64,000 nt of DNA, taken from assembly GCA_022843165.1 (NCBI GenBank), contig JALHOD010000013.1, positions 35,705-99,704 of the forward strand, given 5' to 3'. Position 1 is the first letter of the stretch. Every line of letters begins with the position of its first letter. The stretch comes from Pseudorhodoplanes sp. (lineage in GTDB: Bacteria > Pseudomonadota > Alphaproteobacteria > Rhizobiales > Xanthobacteraceae). Made by a program: the position numbers and the translations under genes. Of the stretch, positions 45,934 through 53,907 are shown one piece after another. Under the pieces are notes generated by a model that saw only the letters and a list, made by a program, of their open reading frames with translations, was not told where the DNA came from and did no database searches.

Positions 45934-47792
45934 GACACCGACTGCCCCTTGTTACTCTGCGCCATGCGCAACGGCGTGACTTTCAGCTTGTCCAGATCCT
46001 CCCCGATCATCCTGGCGATGAAGCGTGCGGTGATCGGCGTTCCGTCGTAATGCAGGATCGGCACCAGTCGCACCGGATCGACGCCGCATTCGTTGACGAT
46101 CAGCGAGCGCAGTTGCGCATCGCGGTTCTGCTCCACCACGAACACGAAGTCGTGGTCGGCGATGAAGCTCGCCACGCTGGAATGGAACGGGAAGGCGCGG
46201 ATACGCATGCGGTCGAGCTGATGGCCCTTGGCCTCGATCAGTTCGATCGCCTCGTCCATGGCCGGCGAGGTCGAGCCGAAATAGATCACGCCGTATTTGG
46301 TCGGCTTGCCGGCATTGGCGATCAGCGGACGTGGAACGATGTCTTTCGCGGTCTCGAACTTGCGCAGCAGCCGCTGCATGTTGTCGACATAGGGCCCGCC
46401 TTCCTCGGTGTATTTCGCATACCGGTCGCGCGAGGTGCCGCGGGTGAAGAACGAGCCCTTGGTCGGATGGGTGCCGGGATAGGTGCGGTAGGGGATGCCG
46501 TCACCGTCGACATCGAGATAGCGGCCGAAATCCTTGCCGGCCTCCAGCTCCGCCGCCGTCATCACCTTGCCGCGGTCATGCGCGCGGCTGTCGTCCCATT
46601 GCAGCGGTTCGCAGAGCCGGTGGTTCATGCCAATATCGAGATCGAGCATGACGAAGATCGTGGTCTGCAGCCGGTCGGCGAGATCGAAGGACAGGGCGCC
46701 AAATTCGAAGGCCTCGTTCGGATCTTCCGGAAACAGCATCACATGCTTGGTGTCGCCATGCGAGGCATAGGCGCAAGAGATCAGGTCGCATTGCTGGGTG
46801 CGGGTCGGCATGCCGGTGGAGGGCCCGGCGCGCTGCACGTTGAATATGACGGCGGGGATTTCCGCGAAATAGGACAACCCGATGAATTCCTGCATCAGCG
46901 AGATGCCGGGGCCTGACGTGGCGGTGAAGGCGCGGGCGCCGTTCCAGCCGGCGCCGATCACCATGCCGATGGAGGCGAGTTCGTCCTCGGCCTGGATGAT
47001 GGCGTATTTGGCCTTGCCGTTCTCGTCCACCCGGTATTTCGCGCAATGCCGCGTGAAGGCGTCGGCGAGCGAAGACGAGGGCGTGATCGGATACCAGGCG
47101 CAGACTGTCGCTCCGCCATAGACAGCGCCGAGCGCCGCCGCCGCATTGCCTTCGATGAAGATGCGGTCGCCGACCTTGTCGGCCTTGCGCACGCGCAGGC
47201 CGAGCGGGCATTGCAGGTTGAGCAGAGCATGATCGCGGCCGAGATGCAGGGCGTGGATATTCGGCGCGATCAGCTTGTCCTTGCCTTTGTATTGCTCGCC
47301 GATCAGCGTCTCGATCACCTTGGGGTCGATGTCGAGCAGGGCCGACAGGGCGCCGACATAGATAATGTTCTTGAATAATTGCCGCTGGCGCGGGTCGGTA
47401 TATTCGCGGTTGCAGATCGCGGTCAGCGGCACGCCGATGACGGTGATGTCGCCGCGGAACTTGGAGGCGGGCAGGGGCTTGGTGGAATCGTAGAACAGGT
47501 ATCCGCCCGGCTCGATCGCCGCCATGTCCTTGTCGAAGGTCTGCGGATTCATCGCGACCATGAAGTCGACGCCGCCGCGCGCGCCGAGATGGCCTGCTTC
47601 GGTGACCCGCACCTCGTACCAGGTCGGCAGGCCCTGGATGTTGGAGGGAAAAATGTTGCGCGGGGAGACCGGCACGCCCATCCGCATGATCGCGCGGGCG
47701 AACATTTCATTGGCGCTAGCCGAACCCGATCCGTTCACATTGGCGAATCGGATGACGAAGTCGTTTACGCTGCTGATCGGACCGCCTGGCAT
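45930..47792 (-). CDS. korA: 2-oxoacid:ferredoxin oxidoreductase alpha subunit (gamma-alpha fusion)
   Basis: The 620-residue protein joins the gamma domain (residues about 1-190, with ANVNGSGSASANEMFARAI and GGVDFMVAMNPQTF) to the TPP-side alpha domain (from about 210, AALGAVYGGATVCAWYPIT... and SGPGISLMQEFIGLSYF). This two-gene layout is usual for aerobic-type KorAB. Start ATG 47792 overlaps the upstream flavoprotein gene by 28 nt, implying tight co-translation. No 4Fe-4S ferredoxin motif is present here; that function is in the upstream gene. Confidence 0.9.
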   Translation of the reverse strand: MPGGPISSVNDFVIRFANVNGSGSASANEMFARAIMRMGVPVSPRNIFPSNIQGLPTWYEVRVTEAGHLGARGGVDFMVAMNPQTFDKDMAAIEPGGYLFYDSTKPLPASKFRGDITVIGVPLTAICNREYTDPRQRQLFKNIIYVGALSALLDIDPKVIETLIGEQYKGKDKLIAPNIHALHLGRDHALLNLQCPLGLRVRKADKVGDRIFIEGNAAAALGAVYGGATVCAWYPITPSSSLADAFTRHCAKYRVDENGKAKYAIIQAEDELASIGMVIGAGWNGARAFTATSGPGISLMQEFIGLSYFAEIPAVIFNVQRAGPSTGMPTRTQQCDLISCAYASHGDTKHVMLFPEDPNEAFEFGALSFDLADRLQTTIFVMLDLDIGMNHRLCEPLQWDDSRAHDRGKVMTAAELEAGKDFGRYLDVDGDGIPYRTYPGTHPTKGSFFTRGTSRDRYAKYTEEGGPYVDNMQRLLRKFETAKDIVPRPLIANAGKPTKYGVIYFGSTSPAMDEAIELIEAKGHQLDRMRIRAFPFHSSVASFIADHDFVFVVEQNRDAQLRSLIVNECGVDPVRLVPILHYDGTPITARFIARMIGEDLDKLKVTPLRMAQSNKGQSVS

Positions 47793-49567
47793 TTCCCGTC
47801 ACCTGCGTGAGTCATCGAGATCAGATATTTCTGCATGTCCCAGGCGCCGGTCGGACAGCGTTCGGCGCACAGCCCGCAATGCAGGCAGACGTCCTCGTCC
47901 TTCACCATGACCCGGCCGGTCTTCAGATTGTCGGCGACATACAGGTCCTGGGACGTGTTCTTGGCCGGCGCCTGCAGCCGCGTGCGTAGTTCATCCTCTT
48001 CGCCGTTTTGGGTGAAGGTGATGCAGTCCATCGGGCAGATGTCGACACAGGCGTCGCATTCGATGCAGAGCTGGCCGGTGAACACTGTCTGCACGTCGCA
48101 ATTCAGACAGCGATAGGCTTCCCCGAGCGCCAGGTTGGGGTCGTAGCCAAGTTCCACTTCGGCGCGGATATCCTTGAGCGCCGCCGCCTTGTCGCGCAGT
48201 GGCACGCGGTAGCGGTGATCGGTTGTGATTTCGTTGTGATAGGACCATTCGTGAATGCCCATCTTCTGGCTCTCGACCTGCACGTCGGGCAGCGGGCGTT
48301 CGGTGATGTTTTCGCCGGACAGCATCTTGTGGATCGACAGCGCGGCGTCATGGCCGTGCGCCACCGCCCAGATGATGTTCTTGGGCCCGAAGGCGGCATC
48401 GCCGCCGAAGAAGACTTTCGGGTTGGTCGAGACGAATGTTTTTTCGTCCACCACCGGCATGTTCCATTTGTCGAAATCGATGCCGATATCGCGCTCGATC
48501 CAGGGAAAGGCGTTTTCCTGTCCGACCGCCACCAGGACGTCGTCACAGGGAAAGTGCTGGTCCGGCTCGCCGGCCGGCACCAGGTTGCGGCGGCCCTTGG
48601 CATCGCGCTCGGCCTTGACCTTCTCGAAGGTGATGCCGGTGAGCTTGCCGTTCTCGTGCGTGAAGAATTTCGGCACGAGGTAATTGTGGATCGGAATGTC
48701 CTCGTGCATGGCGTCTTCCTTTTCCCAGGGAGACGCCTTCATTTCCTCAAAGCCCGAGCGCACCACGACCTTGACGTCCTCGCCGCCAAGCCGGCGGGCG
48801 GAGCGGCAGCAATCCATCGCGGTGTTACCGCCGCCGAGCACGATCACGCGCTTGCCGATTTTCGTGACATGCCCGAACGAGACCGACGACAGCCAGTCGA
48901 TGCCGATATGAATGTTCTTCGCCGCTTCTGCGCGGCCCGGAATCTCGAGGTCGCGCCCGCGTGGCGCGCCGGAGCCGACAAACACCGCGTCATACCCGTC
49001 GGCCAGGAGCGCCTTCAGGCTGTCGATGCGCTGTCCCCCGTGAAAGGTGATGCCGAGATTGAGGATGTAGTCGCATTCCTCGTCGATCACCGAATCCGGC
49101 AGCCGGAATTTCGGGATCTGGCTGCGCATCATGCCGCCGGCCTTGCGGTCGGCATCGAACACCACGCAGTCATAGCCGAGCGGAGCGAGGTCGCGAGCGA
49201 CGGTGAGCGAAGCAGGCCCGGCGCCCACCAGTGCAATGCGCTTGCCGAGTTTTCGCGCGGCGGGTTTCGGCAGTCGCTCGCGAATGTCGTCCTTGAAATC
49301 GGCGGCGACCCGCTTCAGGCGGCAGATCGCAACCGGTTCCTTCTCGACGCGCCCGCGCCGGCAGGCCGGCTCGCAGGGGCGGTCGCAAGTGCGTCCGAGA
49401 ATTCCCGGAAACACATTCGATTTCCAGTTGATCATGTAGGCGTCAGAATAACGCCCCTGCGCGATCAGCCGGATATATTCGGGAACGGGTGTGTGGGCGG
49501 GACACGCCCATTGGCAATCCACGACCTTGTGGAAGTAATTGGGGTCGCCGATGTCCGTGAGTTTCAT
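47765..49567 (-). CDS. GltD-like NAD(P)/FAD iron-sulfur oxidoreductase with C-terminal 2x[4Fe-4S] domain (KorC-like)
   Basis: The 600-residue protein starts at ATG 49567 with GAGGAG upstream. Residues 1-100 carry the GltD-type cysteine set (Cys18, 22, 61, 65, 69). An FAD site (GAGPAS at 115-120) and an NAD(P) site (VLGGGNTAMD near 244-252) follow. The C-terminus adds two ferredoxin clusters: CIECDACVDIC (501-511) and CLHCGLCAERC (561-571). With korAB in the same overlapping unit it should shuttle electrons between the 2-oxoacid oxidoreductase, NADP(H) and ferredoxin. This matches the KorABC 2-oxoglutarate:NADP+ oxidoreductase that I recall from Azoarcus. Confidence 0.85.
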   Translation of the reverse strand: MKLTDIGDPNYFHKVVDCQWACPAHTPVPEYIRLIAQGRYSDAYMINWKSNVFPGILGRTCDRPCEPACRRGRVEKEPVAICRLKRVAADFKDDIRERLPKPAARKLGKRIALVGAGPASLTVARDLAPLGYDCVVFDADRKAGGMMRSQIPKFRLPDSVIDEECDYILNLGITFHGGQRIDSLKALLADGYDAVFVGSGAPRGRDLEIPGRAEAAKNIHIGIDWLSSVSFGHVTKIGKRVIVLGGGNTAMDCCRSARRLGGEDVKVVVRSGFEEMKASPWEKEDAMHEDIPIHNYLVPKFFTHENGKLTGITFEKVKAERDAKGRRNLVPAGEPDQHFPCDDVLVAVGQENAFPWIERDIGIDFDKWNMPVVDEKTFVSTNPKVFFGGDAAFGPKNIIWAVAHGHDAALSIHKMLSGENITERPLPDVQVESQKMGIHEWSYHNEITTDHRYRVPLRDKAAALKDIRAEVELGYDPNLALGEAYRCLNCDVQTVFTGQLCIECDACVDICPMDCITFTQNGEEDELRTRLQAPAKNTSQDLYVADNLKTGRVMVKDEDVCLHCGLCAERCPTGAWDMQKYLISMTHAGDGKCQAVRSAA

Positions 49568-50033
49568 CGGCTCCTCACGCGCGTGTCCCAGAACTGATCC
49601 AGGTCTCTGGCGAGACCCGCGGGACCGGCGAGCCGTACGCGGCAGGCAGGCATGTCCTTCCCCTTGGTCCGGTCGTTGAGCCACCGAATCCGAAGGAGAT
49701 TTTAGTCAGACAAATTCGTAAATACCACCGCTGCGGCGTCGCATGCTTACGGAACATCGTCGTGATCGCGCGGCATTGTCACGATCGGTTCGCCGTCGCT
49801 GCGCTTTCACGAGACGAAAAGCGGCAGCGTAAAGCCCCGAAAAACGAGGGCAGGCGAACCGCTATGCAGGCCGGTCCAAAGCCGCCGTGGGGGGATGTTG
49901 CGCCGCACAAGAAAATGACTGATACCAAAGTGCTAGGACGTTTGCGGACGGAAATTCGGGAGCCGGACGCTGTAATAATGACGGCCGGGATTCGCCGCTG
50001 GCGCGGTTCGCGCCCGGTCGTGGGAGGGCTGCT
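49568..50033. other. divergent intergenic region between the kor operon and the HAD gene
   Basis: These 466 nt separate the minus-strand kor unit from the plus-strand HAD gene and must hold both promoters. I see no clear -35/-10 pair on either strand. An open frame at 49762-50037 on the plus strand has no family resemblance and ends inside the HAD start region, so I do not call it a gene. No hairpin or repeat stands out. Confidence 0.55.
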
Positions 50034-50732
50034 CTGAAACTCGTCATCTTCGATTGCGACGGCACGCTGGTCGACAGCCAGCACATGATCTGTGCGGCCA
50101 TGAGCCAGGCCTATGGCGCGCATGATCTGCCCTGTCCGCCGCGCGAGCGTATTCTCTCCATTGTCGGGCTGTCGCTGGCCGAGGCTTTTGCGCACCTGGG
50201 TGCGGCCGACGAACGCGTGCCGCTCACCGTGCTGGTCGAGAGCTACAAGTCGGCCTTTCATGCGCTGCGCCAGTCGCCCGAGCATCTTGAGCCGCTGTTT
50301 CCCGGTGCACGCGAAGTTATCGATGCGCTGTCACTGCGCGGCGACCTGTTGCTCGGGATCGCCACCGGCAAGTCCCAGCGCGGCGTGCGCGCGGTGCTCG
50401 GCCATCACGCTCTGCTCGATCGCTTCCACACCATCAAGACCGCCGACGACGCGCCAAGCAAGCCGCATCCCGGCATGGTGCAGGCGGCCATGCAGGAGGC
50501 CGGCATTGCCGCGCAGGACACCGTCGTGATCGGCGATACCGTCTACGACATCGGCATGGCGCGCGCCGCCGGCGCGCGCACCGTCGGCGTGTCCTGGGGC
50601 TATCACGCGGCGGCCGATCTGCGGGGCGAGGGCGCGGATATCGTGATCGACGATTTCGCGGCGCTGGTCCCCGCGCTCGACGCCATGTGGCGCGGAACGC
50701 AGCAATCGCGGGAGCATCATGTCTCTCAATAG
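50034..50732 (+). CDS. HAD-superfamily hydrolase (phosphoglycolate-phosphatase-like) with apparent CTG start
   Basis: The 232-residue protein begins (L/M)KLVIFDCDGTLVDSQ, so the catalytic DxD motif of HAD hydrolases is at residues 7-9. GIATGKSQRG gives motif II, KPHPGM the motif III lysine, and VIGDTVYDIGMA motif IV. No ATG, GTG or TTG occurs in frame between the stop at 49920 and CTG 50034, which has GGGAGGG 5 nt upstream. The first in-frame ATG (50085) would delete the nucleophile, so CTG initiation is the best reading. It overlaps the SulP gene by 14 nt. Confidence 0.82.
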   Translation: MKLVIFDCDGTLVDSQHMICAAMSQAYGAHDLPCPPRERILSIVGLSLAEAFAHLGAADERVPLTVLVESYKSAFHALRQSPEHLEPLFPGAREVIDALSLRGDLLLGIATGKSQRGVRAVLGHHALLDRFHTIKTADDAPSKPHPGMVQAAMQEAGIAAQDTVVIGDTVYDIGMARAAGARTVGVSWGYHAAADLRGEGADIVIDDFAALVPALDAMWRGTQQSREHHVSQ

Positions 50733-52989
50733 CGCGGCACCCCGCACGGACATCGCGCCGTCGTCCGACGGCGCGGACGCCGATGCGACGCCGGCGCGCG
50801 GCATGCCGGAGGGCGGCTGGCCGACGATTGCGCGCGAACTGGGCGCGGGTCTCACCGTCGCCTGCGTCGCCTTGCCGATCTGCATTTCCTCCGGCGTGCT
50901 GGCCTATTCGCCGCTCGGGCCGGAATATGCTGCGCAGGGCGCGCTCGCCGGGCTGGTCTGCGCGGTGTTTGGCGGCATCGTCGCGGCTATTCTGCGCACC
51001 TCATCCTTCGTCACCAATATCCCGACCAATCCGATCAGCTTCCTGCACGCGAGTTTTGGCGCGGCCCTGTTCGGCGCATGGAACGGCGATGCGGCCATGG
51101 TGCTCGCTGCCTATCCGGTCTTCGTGCTGCTGGTGGCATTCTGGCAGATCCTGTTCGGCATTTCCGGGCTGTCCCGGATCATCAAGTTCACGCCCTATCC
51201 GGTCTTGGGCGGTTTCGTCACCGGTCTCGGCCTGCTGATCGGTCTCAAGCAATTGCCGGTGCTGTTCGGCGTGCCGTCGCTGTCGGCCTTGCTCGATCTG
51301 GCGCGTCACATGTCGCTGCCGCATCCGCTCACAACATTGTTCGGCATCCTGATTGTGGTCGCGGTCATGGTGGTCGGCCGGATCTATCCCAAATTCCCGG
51401 CCTTGCTGTCGGGCCTGCTGATCGGATTTGTCAGCTTCCATCTGCTGCGGCTGGCCTTTCCGGCCATCGATCTCGGCCCGACCATCGGCGCGGTGTCGAT
51501 CGGCTCGTTCTGGGCGATGCCGAAACTCGACATGTCGGTGGTCCTTGCGTTGTGGAACGACAAGGAGGCGCTGCGCATCATCCTGCTGGGCTCGCTGATC
51601 CTCTCGCTGCTCGGCACGCTCGACCTGTTCCTGGACCTGCGCGCCGCGCAGAATCTCTCCGACATCCCGATCGGGCCGCGCCGCGAACTGATTGGCCTCG
51701 GCGCTGGCAACATCGTGGCGGCCTTTGTCGGCGCGGTCGTGGTGGCGATCTCGTTTTCGGTGACGGTGGCCAATCATCGCTCCGGCGGCCGCACGCGCAT
51801 GTCCACCATCGCGGCGGCGCTGATCCTGATGGCGGCGGTATTTCTCGCTCCGTCGCTCCTGTTCGCGATCCCGATGATCGTGCTGGCGGCCTTGCTGATC
51901 ATCGTGTCCATCCGCTCCTTCGACGCCATGACGCTGCGGATGGCGCAGGACGCCTTTGTCGCGGACGATCCGGCCAGCCGCGCGCGGGCGCGCCGCAATC
52001 TGGCGATCGCGGCGGCGGTCGCCGCCGCCACCGTGGTCGGCCAACCGATCATCGGCGCCGGGGTCGGCGTGCTGCTGGCCTGTTTTATTTTCATCGCCGA
52101 CATGAGCCGTCCGATCGTGCGCCGCCGTGCCACTGCCGCCGCCATCCATTCCAAGCGCGTGCGCTCGCGCCACGATCTTGAGGTGCTCAAGCGGGCCGGG
52201 CCGCTGGTGTCGGTGCTGGAATTGCAGGGTGTGCTGTTCTTCGGCAATTCCGACGATCTCGCCACCGAATTGCGCGACATCACAGAACGCGCCGTCATCA
52301 TCGTGCTGGATTTCAAGCGCGTCAGCGACATCGACATTTCCGGCGCGACGGCGCTGCAGCAGGCCGCCAAGCGCTGCGCCGAGCGCAATCGTCATCTCAT
52401 CCTGTGCGGCGCGCAGCCCGGCTATGCCACCATCGTCAACGAGGCGGTCGCGGGCAGCGACAATGCCTTTGTGCTCGACGATGTCGATGCCGCGATGGAG
52501 TGGGCGGAGGAGGCAATCCTGCGCGCGGGTTCGGGCGGGCATTCGGTGTTCGAGCAGGACCTGGCGCAGGCCGATCTCACCCTGGGCATGTCCGCGCCGG
52601 ATGTCGAGATTCTGAAAAAGCACCTGACCGCCATCAGCTATCCGGCGGGCGCCTCGTTGTGCAACGCGGGCGATCCCTCCGACCGGCTCTGGATATTGAC
52701 CAAGGGCACGGTCAGCATCCGCGTCTCCGGTCCGCATGCCGACCGCCGGCTGGCAAGTCTCGCTCCCGGGTGTTCGGTCGGCGAGATGGGATTGCTGGAG
52801 CGCCAGCCGCGCTCCGCCGACGTGGTGGCGGACGACGACGTCGAGGCGTATATGTTGACCGGCATGCAGTTTGAGGCTTTGCTGCGCGATCATCCGCGCA
52901 TCGGGCAGGCGATTCTGACCAATATCGCGCGCCAGCTTGCGCAGCGGTTGCGCGTGACCTCGGAAGATTTGCGGCTGGCGGACCAGTGA
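50719..52989 (+). CDS. SulP-family anion transporter with STAS and cyclic-nucleotide-binding domains
   Basis: The 756-residue protein has a membrane SulP core of about 12 helices (residues about 40-470) with signature stretches PTNPISFLHASFG and TPYPVLGGFVTGLG. A STAS domain follows (about 485-600, VSVLELQGVLFFGNSDDL and DFKRVSDIDISGATALQQ). A C-terminal cNMP-binding domain (about 625-745) holds PAGASLCNAGDPSDRLWIL and CSVGEMGLLERQPRSADVVA. SulP proteins move sulfate, bicarbonate or dicarboxylates; the substrate here is unknown. The cNMP domain suggests gating by cAMP or cGMP. Confidence 0.9.
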   Translation: MSLNSAAPRTDIAPSSDGADADATPARGMPEGGWPTIARELGAGLTVACVALPICISSGVLAYSPLGPEYAAQGALAGLVCAVFGGIVAAILRTSSFVTNIPTNPISFLHASFGAALFGAWNGDAAMVLAAYPVFVLLVAFWQILFGISGLSRIIKFTPYPVLGGFVTGLGLLIGLKQLPVLFGVPSLSALLDLARHMSLPHPLTTLFGILIVVAVMVVGRIYPKFPALLSGLLIGFVSFHLLRLAFPAIDLGPTIGAVSIGSFWAMPKLDMSVVLALWNDKEALRIILLGSLILSLLGTLDLFLDLRAAQNLSDIPIGPRRELIGLGAGNIVAAFVGAVVVAISFSVTVANHRSGGRTRMSTIAAALILMAAVFLAPSLLFAIPMIVLAALLIIVSIRSFDAMTLRMAQDAFVADDPASRARARRNLAIAAAVAAATVVGQPIIGAGVGVLLACFIFIADMSRPIVRRRATAAAIHSKRVRSRHDLEVLKRAGPLVSVLELQGVLFFGNSDDLATELRDITERAVIIVLDFKRVSDIDISGATALQQAAKRCAERNRHLILCGAQPGYATIVNEAVAGSDNAFVLDDVDAAMEWAEEAILRAGSGGHSVFEQDLAQADLTLGMSAPDVEILKKHLTAISYPAGASLCNAGDPSDRLWILTKGTVSIRVSGPHADRRLASLAPGCSVGEMGLLERQPRSADVVADDDVEAYMLTGMQFEALLRDHPRIGQAILTNIARQLAQRLRVTSEDLRLADQ

Positions 52990-53762
52990 TGCGCGACATT
53001 TTCGACGACATCTACAGGCACAACCCGCTCGACCCGATGGAATCCGCACGCCAGGGCGCGCGCCCCGACCTGCGCAAGCGTTTCTATGACGCGGCGGGGG
53101 TTAAAGAGAGCGGCGGCGCGTTCGCCGTCGTTCTGGACGACAAGGCCGTGCGCACGCCGGCCCGCAAGACCTTGGCCGCGCCGACCCGCGCATTGGCGGA
53201 GACAATCGCCGCCGAATGGCAGGCGCAGACCGACGTGATTGATCCCGCGCGCATGCCGCTCACGCGGCTCGCCAATTCCATCATCGATGGCGTGGTGGAT
53301 GCGCCGGATGCGGTCGCGGACGACATTCTGAAATATCTCGGCTGCGATCTTTTATTCTACCGCGCCGATGGTCCGGAAGGTCTGATCGAGAAACAGGCGG
53401 CAAGCTGGGATCCGCCGATCGCGTGGGCGCGCGCCGCTCTTGGCGCGCGGTTCATCCTGGCGCAGGGCGTGGTGCATGTGGCGCAGCCGGACGATGCGGT
53501 CGCCGCCGCGCGCCGGGCGATGCCGTCCGATCCCTGGCGGCTGGGCGCCATGCATTCCATCACCACCCTGACCGGCTCGGCGCTGCTGGCGCTGGCGCTC
53601 GCAAAGGGGGCGCTGGACTCCGATCAGGTCTGGCGCGCCGCCCATGTCGACGAGGATTTCAACATGCAGACCTGGGGCCGCGACGAGGACGCCATGACCC
53701 GCCGTCATCATCGCGCCCGGGACTTTGAAGCCGCCGTCCGGATATTGACGCTTGCCGCGTGA
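52989..53762 (+). CDS. ATP12-family chaperone for F1-ATPase assembly
   Basis: This 257-residue homologue of mitochondrial Atp12, which binds the free F1 alpha subunit during ATP synthase assembly, contains KRFYDAAGVKE near the N-terminus, RPARKT-like VRTPARKTLAAPTRALAE, and LGCDLLFYRADGPEGL. The C-terminal LTGSALLALALAKGALD stretch is typical. ATG 52989 shares one base with the SulP stop (TGATG). Alphaproteobacteria are the group that carries this family, consistent with the window's origin. Confidence 0.9.
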   Translation: MRDIFDDIYRHNPLDPMESARQGARPDLRKRFYDAAGVKESGGAFAVVLDDKAVRTPARKTLAAPTRALAETIAAEWQAQTDVIDPARMPLTRLANSIIDGVVDAPDAVADDILKYLGCDLLFYRADGPEGLIEKQAASWDPPIAWARAALGARFILAQGVVHVAQPDDAVAAARRAMPSDPWRLGAMHSITTLTGSALLALALAKGALDSDQVWRAAHVDEDFNMQTWGRDEDAMTRRHHRARDFEAAVRILTLAA

Positions 53763-53907
53763 GAGACGGCGGCTGCGGTCTCCCGCCCTCCCGGGCAACC
53801 GCTTGTGATGGGTGGGCCGCTCCGCGCGGCTTTTGGGCAGCGGGGTTAAGACCCGCTTCACGCTTGCGGCCTAGGGTCCGGGGATCGATTCTGGGACATT
53901 CGCCCCG

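Noticed and set aside
49762..50037. Possible 91-residue gene between the kor operon and the HAD gene.
   Set aside because: No family features, mixed composition, and it ends within the ribosome site and start of the HAD gene.
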